A stretch of DNA of 41,648 nt from Erwinia aphidicola (GTDB lineage Bacteria > Pseudomonadota > Gammaproteobacteria > Enterobacterales > Enterobacteriaceae): positions 1-41,648 of the forward strand of contig NZ_JACXBP010000016.1 of NCBI RefSeq assembly GCF_014773485.1, in the 5' to 3' direction. Under the pieces are notes generated by a model. It was given only the letters and a program-made list of their open reading frames with translations. It had not been told where the DNA came from and ran no database searches. The translations under genes were made by a program, and so were the position numbers. Of the stretch, positions 33,926 through 41,648 are shown one piece after another. Each line of letters starts with the position of its first letter. The stretch's first letter is position 1.

Positions 33926-35086
33926 TTACTGCGGGTCGACGGCGACTACGTTCTCGCCCGGATAGCAGCCAAGCACTTTCAGCGAGCGGGTGATTGGGGC
34001 CAACTCGCGCAGCGCTTCCTGCACGTCGTCATTGCGCAGGTTGCCCTGGAAGTCGATGTAAAACATCTCCTGCCACGGGTTGCCGTTAATTGGGCGCGAC
34101 TCCAGCTTGCTCATGGTCAGATTGTGCTTGCGCAATACCAGCAGGGCTTCAACCAGCGCACCCGCCTGCTGGCCAGTGGCCATAATCAGCGTGGTTTTGG
34201 CTGGAACCTGGAGCGACACTTCAATCGGCTTGCGCGCCAGCACAATAAACCGGGTGATGTTTTGACGCTGGTTGGCCAGATTACGCTCCAGCACCTGAAG
34301 GCTGTAAAGCTCGCCACCGGCTTCACTGCCCAGAGCGGCGACTTTGGGTGAGTTCATCGCGGCCACTTTTTCCATCGCGGCTGCGGTGCTTTCGGTGTAC
34401 TCAATTTTCCAGTGCGGATAGCGGTTAACAAACTGGCTGCACTGCTGGAAAGGCTGTGGATGACTGTAAACCGTTTCGATTTCCTGCAGCGTGGTATTGC
34501 CGGATACCAGCACGCAGTGGTCGATAGGGATAGTAATTTCACCCACGATAGACAGGCTGGTCTGCTGCAGCAGGTCATACACATCGGTAATGGAACCCGA
34601 GGTGGTATTCTCCACCGGCAGCACCGCGTAATCTGCCTGGCCGGTTTCGACCTGATTAAAGATATCGTGGAACTTCAGGCAGCCGCTCTCAATAAAGCTG
34701 TCGAAATGGCGGGCGGCATAGTGGCGTGATGCCAGGTGAGAATATGAACCTTTTGGCCCAAGGAAGGCGATGCGTGCCGAATGCGGGTTAGTATTGTTCA
34801 GCTGTTTTTGCAGCAGCGCCTGCTGTGTCAAAACGGAGTCTTCAATAATTTGCTGGAACAGGCGCGTGATGTAATGAGCATCCAGCTTGTGGCCTTTACC
34901 CAGGGTGATCAGATGTTCGAGCAGATCGCGCTCGCGGTCGATGTCACGGATCGGGCGGTGCGTGGCCATTTTGGCCTCGGCAACTTCTACCGCCAGCGCG
35001 CGGCGCTGTGCCAGCAGCGACAACAGTTGTTCGTCCAGTGCGCTGATCTTACCGCGCAGAGCAAGCAAAGGGTTTTCGGAGTTCAT
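33926..35086 (-). CDS. pheA: Chorismate mutase / prephenate dehydratase
   Basis: The bifunctional P-protein converts chorismate to phenylpyruvate. At 386 residues it equals E. coli. The chorismate mutase domain covers about 1-95 (RGKISALDEQLLSLLAQRRALAVEVAEAK), the prephenate dehydratase about 104-285 (AFLGPKGSYSHLASRHYA, VLPVENTTSGSI, ITRFIVLARKP), and the C-terminal ACT domain (about 298-386) has GALVEALLVLRKHNLTMSKLESRPI with the phenylalanine-binding GAL and ESRP motifs, indicating feedback inhibition. Expression is controlled by the pheL attenuator. It is convergent with the binding-protein gene. Confidence 0.98.
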   Translation of the reverse strand: MNSENPLLALRGKISALDEQLLSLLAQRRALAVEVAEAKMATHRPIRDIDRERDLLEHLITLGKGHKLDAHYITRLFQQIIEDSVLTQQALLQKQLNNTNPHSARIAFLGPKGSYSHLASRHYAARHFDSFIESGCLKFHDIFNQVETGQADYAVLPVENTTSGSITDVYDLLQQTSLSIVGEITIPIDHCVLVSGNTTLQEIETVYSHPQPFQQCSQFVNRYPHWKIEYTESTAAAMEKVAAMNSPKVAALGSEAGGELYSLQVLERNLANQRQNITRFIVLARKPIEVSLQVPAKTTLIMATGQQAGALVEALLVLRKHNLTMSKLESRPINGNPWQEMFYIDFQGNLRNDDVQEALRELAPITRSLKVLGCYPGENVVAVDPQ

Positions 35087-35111
35087 ATGTGCTACCTGTC
35101 CAGATTTCGCT

Positions 35112-35188
35112 AAAAAAAAAAGCCTCCCGGTTGGGAGGCTTTATTGTTCGTCTTCGCATTCATTCTCACACGACGAATTGCCTCCCAG
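35112..35188 (-). promoter_or_regulatory. pheA attenuator (terminator and alternative antiterminator)
   Basis: On the minus strand the terminator stem AGCCTCCC/GGGAGGCT (35121-35128 with 35133-35140) with a four-base loop is followed by ten T. A second GGGAGGC (minus strand of 35180-35186) just after pheL can pair instead with the terminator's first arm, forming an antiterminator. A third pairing, between 35152-35162 and the pheL region at 35207-35216, forms the protector/pause hairpin. All three alternative structures of classic Phe attenuation are visible. Confidence 0.92.
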
Positions 35189-35236
35189 TCAGGGGAAGGT
35201 AAAAAAGAATGCGAAGAAAAACGGAGCTGATTTCAT
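35189..35236 (-). CDS. pheL: pheA leader peptide PheL
   Basis: A 15-codon leader on the minus strand encodes MKSAPFFFAFFFTFP, with seven phenylalanines; the E. coli peptide differs at two positions (MKHIPFFF...). The ribosome stalls on the Phe codons when Phe-tRNA is scarce, favouring the antiterminator and pheA expression. It is too short for ordinary gene calling. Confidence 0.95.
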   Translation of the reverse strand: MKSAPFFFAFFFTFP

Positions 35237-35265
35237 TGGGGTATCCACTGTGTCTTGAAAGGTTA

Positions 35266-35294
35266 AAGTAACCGCTGCAATTTCCTTCTGTCAA
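35266..35294 (-). promoter_or_regulatory. pheL-pheA promoter
   Basis: On the minus strand, a perfect -35 TTGACA (complement of 35289-35294), a 17-base spacer and -10 TTACTT (complement of 35266-35271) lie about 30 bases upstream of pheL. The -35 box directly abuts the raiA terminator T run. Confidence 0.88.
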
Positions 35295-35295
35295 T

Positions 35296-35318
35296 AAAAA
35301 ACGCGCCCGCAGGCGCGT
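35296..35318 (-). terminator. raiA terminator
   Basis: On the minus strand, a seven-base stem ACGCGCC/GGCGCGT (complement pairs 35301-35307 with 35312-35318) with a four-base loop is followed by TTTTTT and then the pheA -35 box. Confidence 0.88.
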
Positions 35319-35337
35319 TATCCTCGTTTTAACGAAT

Positions 35338-35676
35338 TTATTCTTCGTCAGCCTCAACCACGCTGAGGTCTTTCACGCTGGCGTTAGCGCGGCGCGCTTC
35401 GCCTTTATGCTGAACCTTGTTCAGCTGACGCTCCAGTTTGTTGATCAGGTCATTGATTGCGGTATACATATCTTCATGTTTGGCACTGGCAATCAGCGGA
35501 CCGTTGGGCGTGTTAATGTTCGCATCGGCAACAAACTCCTTCGGCTCCTTCGAAAGAACAATGTGCGGGTTTATCAGGTGGGTTTGCCACTTTTCGAGCT
35601 TGGCTAGACGGTCTTCGACATGCTGGCGAATTGCCGGAGTAATTTCCATTTGTTTACTGGTAATGTTCAGAACCAT
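35338..35676 (-). CDS. raiA: Ribosome-associated inhibitor A
   Basis: RaiA (YfiA, protein Y) binds the 30S A/P sites in stationary phase and cold shock and blocks translation, and prevents 100S dimer formation. At 112 residues it matches the E. coli protein (113): MVLNITSKQMEITPAIRQHVEDRLAKLEKW, then IVLSKEPKEFVADANINTP, KHEDMYTAINDLINKLERQLNKVQHKGEARR, with the acidic tail that distinguishes it from Hpf. The promoter lies in the upstream gap with a well-placed CRP site. Confidence 0.96.
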   Translation of the reverse strand: MVLNITSKQMEITPAIRQHVEDRLAKLEKWQTHLINPHIVLSKEPKEFVADANINTPNGPLIASAKHEDMYTAINDLINKLERQLNKVQHKGEARRANASVKDLSVVEADEE

Positions 35677-35901
35677 AGTGCTTACCTCTCTGTCATTTCC
35701 GTCTTGGTAGGTCCAGCATAGCGCGTAAAATCGATAAATGTGTGATAAAGATCACGTTTTTTTGTCACTTTTTGTCAAGTGCACAAAAATTGCGAGCAGG
35801 GCAGGTAAATGGCGTTTCAGGGGTTGTACGCGGGCATGTTAACTGGCATGGTTGATGGGTTAACCGGACAGGAAATTTGGCGTTCAGCTGGGTTTTTAGT
35901 C
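35677..35901. promoter_or_regulatory. raiA promoter region with CRP site
   Basis: A 16-base CRP site TGTGA-TAAAGA-TCACG is at 35741-35756. A minus-strand -10 TATGCT (complement of 35715-35720) places the likely start near 35708, so the CRP site is centred about 41 bases upstream, class II geometry. No good -35 is seen, as expected for a CRP-activated promoter. The rest of the stretch to 35901 holds nothing I can name. Confidence 0.7.
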
Positions 35902-35935
35902 AAAAAAAAGGCAGCCCGCAGGCTGCCTTTTTTAT
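35902..35935. terminator. bamD terminator (bidirectional shape)
   Basis: A stem AAAAGGCAGCC/GGCTGCCTTTT (35906-35916 with 35921-35931) has an A run before it and T run after it, so it can terminate in both directions; on the minus strand it lies just past the bamD stop. Confidence 0.9.
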
Positions 35936-35945
35936 TGCGTCAGAG

Positions 35946-36677
35946 TCAGGCCTGATTAACGGCAATGATTTTTGCTACACGCTCGGCTTCCGCGTTCAAC
36001 TGCAGCTGACGGTAAGCATTTTCCATCAGTGGCAGAGCTGTTCGGGTTGCCTGAGTATCCGGGTAATCTTTCAGCATTTGCTCTACACGGTTAACCACAG
36101 CGACATATGCCTCGCGTTTAGTGTAGAATTCCGCCACGGATAGCTCATATTTCGCCAGGCGATCTTTCAGGAACACCAGGCGCTTGCGTGCATCCGTCGC
36201 ATACTGGCTGTTTGGATAGCCACGCAGCAGCTGCGAGAAGTCTTTGAATGCATCACGCGCATGGGTTGGATCGCGGTCTGAGCGGTCGATACCAAAAAAG
36301 CCCTGCAATGCGCTGTCATCCAGCGCCATGTCCGTCAGGCCACGCATATAGATCACGTAATCAATGTTCGGATGGGTCGGGTTCAGGCGCATAAAGCGGT
36401 CGATAGCGGCCTGCGCCAGCGGCAAATCGGCATTTTTATAGTAAGCGTAGATCAGGTCTAGCTGAACTTGCTGGGAGTAAGGGCCGAATGGATAGCGGTT
36501 ATCGAGCGCTTCCAGTTGCGTTATTGCTCCTTTAAAGTTACCGTCCTGCAGTTTTTGCTGGGCAGTGGCATAAATCTCGGAAGGTGGGCTGTCTGGCACC
36601 ACATCCTTGGAGCCGGAACATCCAGCTAATGCCAGGCTCAACGTGGCTGCAGCCACCAGATATTTCATACGCGTCAT
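35946..36677 (-). CDS. bamD: Outer membrane assembly lipoprotein BamD
   Basis: BamD is an essential lipoprotein of the BAM complex that inserts beta-barrel proteins into the outer membrane. At 243 residues it is close to E. coli (245). The signal peptide ends in the lipobox LAGC, cysteine at residue 20. The TPR-like repeats (about 30-240) include EIYATAQQKLQDGNFKGAITQLEALDNRYPFGPYSQQVQLDLIYAYYKNADLPLAQAAIDRFMRLNPTHP and the conserved ALDDSALQGFFGIDRSDRDPTHA stretch. It is divergent from rluD, as in E. coli. Confidence 0.97.
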   Translation of the reverse strand: MTRMKYLVAAATLSLALAGCSGSKDVVPDSPPSEIYATAQQKLQDGNFKGAITQLEALDNRYPFGPYSQQVQLDLIYAYYKNADLPLAQAAIDRFMRLNPTHPNIDYVIYMRGLTDMALDDSALQGFFGIDRSDRDPTHARDAFKDFSQLLRGYPNSQYATDARKRLVFLKDRLAKYELSVAEFYTKREAYVAVVNRVEQMLKDYPDTQATRTALPLMENAYRQLQLNAEAERVAKIIAVNQA

Positions 36678-36754
36678 GACGATTTGCTTATCCTCAGAGT
36701 GTTATTCAGGAAGCTGTCCGTTAAGCCTCCGGTAGTGACCAGGTACGATAGCAC

Positions 36755-36782
36755 ATTATATTAAACGGCATCGCCGTGAAAA
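36755..36782 (-). promoter_or_regulatory. Candidate bamD promoter
   Basis: A perfect -10 TATAAT is on the minus strand (complement of 36755-36760). The best -35 with 16-base spacing is TTTTCA (complement of 36777-36782), which is weak. No sigma-E site was recognised. Confidence 0.4.
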
Positions 36783-36811
36783 CCCAACGTTAACGAAGAA
36801 GCTGTTTATTT

Positions 36812-37789
36812 ATGGCACAACAAGTAAAACTCAACGCAACGGTATCCGAATCGCAACTCGGACAACGGTTAGATCAGGCTTTGGCCGAATTGTTCCCTGA
36901 TTATTCACGTTCTCGCATAAAAGAGTGGATTCTGGACCGTCGCGTCACCGTAAACGGTGCAATTATCGACAAACCCAAGGAAAAAGTGCTCGGCGGTGAG
37001 CAAATTGTCATCGATGCAGAGATCGAAGAGGAAGCTCGCTGGGAGGCGCAGGACATCCCACTCAATATCGTCTATGAAGATGACGATATTCTGGTGATCA
37101 ACAAGCCACGCGATCTGGTGGTGCACCCTGGCGCCGGTAATCCGGATGGCACGGTGCTAAATGCTTTGCTGCATCATTTCCCGGCGATTGCCGATGTGCC
37201 GCGCGCGGGCATCGTTCACCGCCTTGATAAAGACACTACCGGTCTGATGGTCGTGGCGAAAACGGTTCCTGCCCAGACTCACCTGGTGGAGTCTCTGCAG
37301 CTGCGTGAATTCACCCGTGAATATGAAGCCGTGGCAATTGGTCGCATGACGGCGGGCGGAACGGTTAACGAGCCGATCAGCCGTCATTCGACCAAGCGTA
37401 CCCATATGGCCGTTCATCCGATGGGTAAACCGGCTACTACGCACTATCGTATTATGGAGCATTTCCGCGCGCACACGCGTCTGCGCCTGCGCCTGGAAAC
37501 CGGACGTACGCACCAGATCCGTGTGCATATGTCACATATTAATCATCCGCTGGTGGGCGATCCGTTATACGGTGGCCGCCCGCGTCCGCCTAAAGGTGCA
37601 TCTGAAGCCTTTATCGGTACGCTGCGAGGCTTTGACCGCCAGGCACTGCACGCCACCATGCTGCGCCTTTACCATCCGATCACCGGGATTGAGATGGAAT
37701 GGCATGCGCCGCTGCCGCAGGATATGGTCGACCTGATCAATGCCCTGAAGGCCGATACCGAAGAGTTCAAAGAGCAGATGGACTGGTAA
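36812..37789 (+). CDS. rluD: 23S rRNA pseudouridine synthase D
   Basis: RluD makes pseudouridines 1911, 1915 and 1917 in helix 69 of 23S rRNA. At 325 residues it is one shorter than E. coli. An N-terminal S4-type RNA-binding domain (about 18-75) precedes the catalytic domain with the active aspartate D139 in HRLDKDTTGLMV. The RTHQIRVHMSHINHPLVGDPLYGG motif lies near residues 232-255. It overlaps pgeF by one base (TAATG) and is divergent from bamD. Confidence 0.97.
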   Translation: MAQQVKLNATVSESQLGQRLDQALAELFPDYSRSRIKEWILDRRVTVNGAIIDKPKEKVLGGEQIVIDAEIEEEARWEAQDIPLNIVYEDDDILVINKPRDLVVHPGAGNPDGTVLNALLHHFPAIADVPRAGIVHRLDKDTTGLMVVAKTVPAQTHLVESLQLREFTREYEAVAIGRMTAGGTVNEPISRHSTKRTHMAVHPMGKPATTHYRIMEHFRAHTRLRLRLETGRTHQIRVHMSHINHPLVGDPLYGGRPRPPKGASEAFIGTLRGFDRQALHATMLRLYHPITGIEMEWHAPLPQDMVDLINALKADTEEFKEQMDW

Positions 37790-38517
37790 TGAGCCTGATT
37801 GTACCGAACTGGTCGGTTCCCGTTAACGTTCGCGCGTGCAGCAGTACGCGCAAAGGTGGCGTCAGTCAGGCGCCGTGGAACAGCCTTAATCTTGGCGATC
37901 ACGTCGGTGATGACCCTGAGCACGTGCGGGTGAATCGCCAGCGGCTGCTTGAGCTGGGCGATCTGCCTTCGATGCCGCGATGGCTGGAACAGGTTCACGG
38001 TACGGACGTTTTGCCGCTCAGCTGGCAGACTCCCGCTTCACTGCGTGCGGATGCGGCCTACACCCGTACGCCGGGCGTCGTGTGCGCGGTGATGACGGCT
38101 GACTGTCTTCCGGTGCTGTTCTGTTCGCAGGATGGTCAGGAAGTGGCGGCTGCTCATGCTGGCTGGCGCGGTCTGTGTAATGGCGTTCTGGAGGAGACCT
38201 TAAACGCTTTTTCGGCTTCCCCTGCTGAGATTTCTGTCTGGCTTGGTCCGGCGATTGGCCCCAATGCATTTGAGGTTGGCCCGGAGGTGCGCGAGGCGTT
38301 CATTGCGCAAAATCCAGGCGATTCAGCAGCTTTCCGCCCGGCAGGCGAAAAGTTTTATGCGGATTTATGGCTGCTGGCAAAACAGCGGCTACAGGCCTGC
38401 GGAGTGCGCCAGGTCTGGGGTGGCGGCCAATGTACCCATACTCAGGCTGAGCAATTTTTCTCCTTCCGACGCGATGGCGTCACCGGCCGTATGGCAAGTT
38501 TGATCTGGCTGATATAA
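37789..38517 (+). CDS. pgeF: Peptidoglycan editing factor / polyphenol oxidase-like protein PgeF (YfiH)
   Basis: PgeF belongs to the DUF152/laccase-like family and in E. coli prevents misincorporation of serine into peptidoglycan precursors; related enzymes are purine nucleoside phosphorylases. The frame extends upstream to 37699 inside rluD, but the true start at 37789 overlaps the rluD stop and gives 242 residues (E. coli 243). The metal-binding histidine in WLEQVHG, the cysteine in TADCLPVLF, and AAHAGWRGL are visible, with the final GRMASLIWLI. Translationally coupled to rluD. Confidence 0.95.
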   Translation: MSLIVPNWSVPVNVRACSSTRKGGVSQAPWNSLNLGDHVGDDPEHVRVNRQRLLELGDLPSMPRWLEQVHGTDVLPLSWQTPASLRADAAYTRTPGVVCAVMTADCLPVLFCSQDGQEVAAAHAGWRGLCNGVLEETLNAFSASPAEISVWLGPAIGPNAFEVGPEVREAFIAQNPGDSAAFRPAGEKFYADLWLLAKQRLQACGVRQVWGGGQCTHTQAEQFFSFRRDGVTGRMASLIWLI

Positions 38518-38577
38518 CCTAGCGCGATAAGACGGTCCGGATTGATGTTTTTTTCTCCAAAATGTCAGGTCATTAAC

Positions 38578-38606
38578 CTTGAAAAATTTGAGGGATGACC
38601 TCATTT
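38578..38606 (+). promoter_or_regulatory. Sigma-32 (heat-shock) promoter of clpB
   Basis: -35 CTTGAA (38578-38583) and -10 CCTCATTT (38599-38606) have a 15-base spacer and match the heat-shock consensus CTTGAA/CCCCATNT with one mismatch. Confidence 0.85.
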
Positions 38607-38643
38607 AATCTCCAGTAGCAACTTGACCTGATAGGGGGAAATT

Positions 38644-41217
38644 ATGCGTCTGGATCGTCTTACTAACAAATTCCAACTGGCACTCGCCGACGCCCAGTCA
38701 CTGGCTCTTGGCCACGACAACCAATTCATTGAACCTCTGCATCTGATGAGCGCACTGCTCACTCAGGAAGGTGGGTCCGTTCGCCCTTTACTGACTTCAG
38801 CCAGCGTGGACGTTTCGTCCCTGCGTAACGCGATTGAACAAGCACTCAGCCGCCTGCCGCAGGTGGAAGGTACCGAGGGTGATGTTCAGCCGTCTGCTGA
38901 CCTGGTGCGGGTACTTAATCTGTGCGACAAGCTGGCGCAGAAGCGCGGCGACAACTTTATCTCATCAGAATTATTCGTTCTGGCGGCGCTCGATTCGCGT
39001 GGTTCGCTGGCTGATTTATTGAAATCTGCCGGAGCAACCAGCGACAAGCTAACCAAAGCCATAGACCAGATGCGTGGAGGCGATAGCGTGAACGACCAGG
39101 GAGCTGAAGATCAGCGCCAGGCATTAAAGAAATACACCATCGATCTGACCGAGCGTGCTGAGCTGGGCAAACTCGACCCTGTCATCGGCCGTGACGAGGA
39201 GATCCGCCGTACGATTCAGGTTCTGCAGCGCCGTACCAAAAATAACCCGGTGCTGATCGGTGAGCCAGGCGTGGGTAAAACCGCGATCGTGGAAGGGCTG
39301 GCGCAGCGCATTATCAATGGCGAAGTGCCGGAAGGGCTGAAAGGCCGCCGCGTTCTGTCGCTGGACATGGGTGCATTGATTGCCGGGGCCAAGTACCGCG
39401 GTGAGTTCGAAGAGCGCCTGAAAGCAGTATTGAGCGACCTGGCGAAACAGGAAGGGAACGTCATTCTGTTTATTGACGAGCTGCATACCATGGTCGGCGC
39501 CGGTAAAGCCGACGGCGCAATGGATGCCGGTAATATGCTGAAACCGGCCTTGGCGCGCGGTGAGCTGCACTGCGTGGGCGCCACTACGCTGGATGAGTAT
39601 CGTCAGTATATAGAGAAGGATGCCGCGCTGGAGCGTCGTTTCCAGAAAGTGTTTGTTGCCGAGCCGAGCGTGGAAGACACCATCGCTATTCTGCGCGGGC
39701 TGAAAGAGCGCTATGAGCTGCATCACCATGTGCAGATCACCGACCCGGCAATTGTGGCGGCCGCAACCCTGTCGCACCGCTATATTGCTGACCGCCAGCT
39801 GCCGGACAAAGCCATCGACCTGATCGATGAAGCTGCTTCAAGCATCCGTATGCAGATTGACTCAAAGCCGGAATCACTGGACCGTTTGGAGCGCCGGATT
39901 ATCCAGCTCAAGCTGGAGCAGCAGGCGCTGAAGAAAGAGTCTGACGATGCCAGCATCAAGCGTCTGGATATGCTGGAAGCTGAGCTGAGCCAGAAAGAGC
40001 GCGAGTATTCAGAGCTGGAAGAAGAGTGGAAGGCGGAGAAAGCCTCTCTGTCCGGTACTCAGCATATCAAGACAGAGCTGGAAAATGCCAAGCTGGCGAT
40101 GGAGCAGGCGCGCCGTCAGGGCGACCTGGCCCAGATGTCAGAACTGCAGTACGGTAAAATTCCAGAGTTGGAAAAACAGCTGGAGAGCGCCACTCAGTCT
40201 GAAGGCAAAACCATGCGCCTGTTGCGTAACCGCGTGACCGACGTCGAAATTGCCGACGTACTGGCGCGCTGGACCGGCATCCCAGTGGACCGCATGATGG
40301 AAGGTGAGCGCGACAAGCTGCTGCGTATGGAACAGCAGCTGCATACGCGGGTGATTGGTCAGAATGAAGCGGTTGAAGCGGTTTCAAATGCGATTCGCCG
40401 CAGCCGTGCAGGCCTGGCCGATCCTAACCGCCCGATCGGTTCATTCCTGTTCCTCGGTCCAACCGGGGTGGGTAAAACTGAGCTCTGCAAAGCGCTGGCG
40501 AATTTTATGTTCGACAGTGACGATGCCATGGTGCGCATTGATATGTCCGAGTTTATGGAAAAACACTCTGTCTCGCGTCTGGTTGGTGCTCCTCCCGGCT
40601 ATGTCGGATATGAAGAGGGTGGCTACCTGACAGAAGCGGTTCGTCGTCGTCCTTATTCGGTGATCCTGCTGGATGAAGTCGAGAAGGCGCATCCGGATGT
40701 GTTTAACATTCTGCTGCAGGTACTGGATGACGGTCGCCTGACGGATGGCCAGGGTAGAACGGTCGATTTCCGTAACACCGTGGTAATCATGACTTCGAAC
40801 CTCGGTTCCGACCTGATTCAGGAGCGTTTCGGCGCGCTGAGTTACGATGCGATGAAAGAGATGGTGATGGCCGTTGTCAGCCAAAGCTTCCGCCCTGAGT
40901 TCATCAACCGTATTGATGAGCTGGTGGTGTTCCACCCGCTGGGCGAGCAGCATATTGCCTCTATTGCACGCATTCAGCTGACGCGTCTTTATCAGCGCCT
41001 CGAAGAGCGCGGTTATGAACTGCATATCTCAGAAGCAGCATTGCAGAAACTGGCGGAGAATGGTTACGACCCGGTTTACGGGGCAAGGCCGCTGAAACGT
41101 GCGATTCAGCAGCAGATAGAGAATCCGCTGGCGCAGCAGATATTGTCCGGAGAGTTAGTGCCGGGCAAAACCATCCAAATGGATGTGGAAAACGATATCA
41201 TCGTCGCACATCAGTAA
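38644..41217 (+). CDS. clpB: ATP-dependent disaggregase ClpB
   Basis: ClpB is a hexameric AAA+ disaggregase that threads aggregated proteins through its pore with DnaK. At 857 residues it equals E. coli. In order: N-terminal Clp repeats (1-145), NBD1 with Walker A GEPGVGKTAIVEG (about 206-218) and Walker B VILFIDELHTM, the coiled-coil M-domain (about 410-520) with long charged helices, NBD2 with Walker A GPTGVGKTELC (about 605-615) and the pore motif GYVGYEEGG, and a C-terminal domain. A preserved internal start yields the short form. A strong terminator follows, then an rRNA operon. Confidence 0.99.
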   Translation: MRLDRLTNKFQLALADAQSLALGHDNQFIEPLHLMSALLTQEGGSVRPLLTSASVDVSSLRNAIEQALSRLPQVEGTEGDVQPSADLVRVLNLCDKLAQKRGDNFISSELFVLAALDSRGSLADLLKSAGATSDKLTKAIDQMRGGDSVNDQGAEDQRQALKKYTIDLTERAELGKLDPVIGRDEEIRRTIQVLQRRTKNNPVLIGEPGVGKTAIVEGLAQRIINGEVPEGLKGRRVLSLDMGALIAGAKYRGEFEERLKAVLSDLAKQEGNVILFIDELHTMVGAGKADGAMDAGNMLKPALARGELHCVGATTLDEYRQYIEKDAALERRFQKVFVAEPSVEDTIAILRGLKERYELHHHVQITDPAIVAAATLSHRYIADRQLPDKAIDLIDEAASSIRMQIDSKPESLDRLERRIIQLKLEQQALKKESDDASIKRLDMLEAELSQKEREYSELEEEWKAEKASLSGTQHIKTELENAKLAMEQARRQGDLAQMSELQYGKIPELEKQLESATQSEGKTMRLLRNRVTDVEIADVLARWTGIPVDRMMEGERDKLLRMEQQLHTRVIGQNEAVEAVSNAIRRSRAGLADPNRPIGSFLFLGPTGVGKTELCKALANFMFDSDDAMVRIDMSEFMEKHSVSRLVGAPPGYVGYEEGGYLTEAVRRRPYSVILLDEVEKAHPDVFNILLQVLDDGRLTDGQGRTVDFRNTVVIMTSNLGSDLIQERFGALSYDAMKEMVMAVVSQSFRPEFINRIDELVVFHPLGEQHIASIARIQLTRLYQRLEERGYELHISEAALQKLAENGYDPVYGARPLKRAIQQQIENPLAQQILSGELVPGKTIQMDVENDIIVAHQ
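39076..39090 (+). promoter_or_regulatory. Internal translation start of the short ClpB form
   Basis: GGAGG at 39076-39080 lies seven bases before an in-frame GTG (codon 149) at 39088-39090. In E. coli initiation at Val149 makes the 80 kDa ClpB form lacking the N-terminal domain; the signal is conserved here. Confidence 0.8.
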
Positions 41218-41230
41218 TAACGGTAAGTGA

Positions 41231-41260
41231 CAAAAATGGGCCTCTGGCCCATTTTTGTTT
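41231..41260 (+). terminator. clpB intrinsic terminator
   Basis: A twelve-base stem CAAAAATGGGCC/GGCCCATTTTTG (41231-41242 with 41246-41257) has a three-base loop, with a T-rich 3' arm. Confidence 0.92.
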
Positions 41261-41339
41261 ATTAAAGAGGCAAAAAACGGGCCTTAAAGGGTCTTTTGCC
41301 TGGAAAGTGAGCGCTTGAAAAGTTTTTTGCGATTTGCCC

Positions 41340-41367
41340 TTGCCACTCTCCAGAAAATCCCTATACT
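41340..41367 (+). promoter_or_regulatory. rRNA operon promoter P1
   Basis: -35 TTGCCA (41340-41345), 16-base spacer and -10 TATACT (41362-41367), followed by a GCGCC discriminator, match enterobacterial rrn P1. The upstream stretch at about 41318-41336 is AT-rich like an UP element. Confidence 0.85.
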
Positions 41368-41460
41368 GCGCCTCCACTGACACGGAACAACGGCTTACAG
41401 GCCAGCGTGTTAAGAGGTTCAGGAAGTTCTGAATCGCCGGAAAAACTTCTCAAAAAGAAG

Positions 41461-41488
41461 TTGACTCCGAAGGAGGAAAGCGTATTAT
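41461..41488 (+). promoter_or_regulatory. rRNA operon promoter P2
   Basis: -35 TTGACT (41461-41466), 16-base spacer and -10 TATTAT (41483-41488) match rrn P2, about 120 bases after P1, the usual spacing. Confidence 0.85.
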
Positions 41489-41528
41489 ACGCCACCTCGC
41501 GACAGGAAGCCTCGGCACTGTTCGCAAC

Positions 41529-41541
41529 GCTCTTTAACAAT
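41529..41541 (+). promoter_or_regulatory. rRNA leader boxA antitermination site
   Basis: GCTCTTTAACAAT matches the boxA sequence bound by NusB/S10. The leader continues to the end of the window; by comparison with E. coli the 16S gene should begin about 45 bases beyond. This location (clpB then rrn) matches rrnG of E. coli. Confidence 0.9.
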
Positions 41542-41648
41542 TTATCAGACAATCTGTGTGGGCACTCGCAGGATTGATATCAACGTCTCCGGACGTAAAA
41601 AATATCAAGCCTCACGAGTGAACACATAATGAAATTCATTATGACGTT

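Overview
The window is a chromosomal segment from a member of the Enterobacterales. It fits the Erwinia/Pantoea group (Erwiniaceae) best. Almost every protein is full length and nearly collinear with the Escherichia coli block surE-pcm-nlpD-rpoS-mutS, mltB, pncC-recA-recX-alaS-csrA-serV-arg tRNAs, yqaBA-gshA-micA-luxS, corB-corE-ffh-rpsP-rimM-trmD-rplS, aroF-tyrA/pheA-raiA, bamD/rluD-pgeF-clpB-rrn. Sequence divergence, a family of short palindromic repeats and several lineage-specific genes set it apart from E. coli. The genus is an inference from sequence feel, not a computed identification.

Layout. 1-965: the 3' end of a large polymorphic-toxin (CDI/haemagglutinin-like) exoprotein and its Imm8-type immunity gene, sitting where truD is expected beside surE. 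1300-7749: stress, stationary-phase and repair genes (surE, pcm, nlpD, rpoS, then convergent mutS). 8139-10676: an RcnB-like periplasmic protein, mltB and tam. 10779-16337: pncC, recA (with a LexA box), recX, alaS and csrA. 16700-17603: one tRNA-Ser and four identical tRNA-Arg genes with two structured spacer repeats that each end in a copy of the tRNA 3' tail. 17824-21126: yqaB, yqaA, gshA, the sigma-E-type sRNA gene micA (minus strand) and luxS. 21180-23280: corB and corE on the minus strand. 23447-26976: ffh and the rpsP-rimM-trmD-rplS operon. 27180-30151: an accessory patch (DMT exporter, CTP-synthase-like amidotransferase, two acetyltransferases whose ends overlap). 30456-35676: aromatic amino acid genes aroF-tyrA and, convergently, pheA with its pheL attenuator, separated by an orphan periplasmic binding protein; then raiA with a CRP site. 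35946-41217: bamD, rluD, pgeF and clpB (sigma-32 promoter). 41261-41648: the promoters and leader of an rRNA operon whose 16S gene begins just past the window.

Most of the window is conserved core genome. Its regulation can be read directly at recA (LexA), aroF (TyrR-like), pheA (attenuation), micA (sigma-E), raiA (class II CRP geometry), clpB (sigma-32) and rrn (P1/P2/boxA). The parts most worth a second look are the toxin/immunity insertion at surE, the tRNA-tail repeats, the three loci with a shared palindromic repeat, the amidotransferase whose canonical catalytic histidine is replaced by glutamine, and the stop-loss-like overlap of two acetyltransferase genes. I do not see a CRISPR array, a prophage, an insertion sequence or a clear multi-gene novel system.
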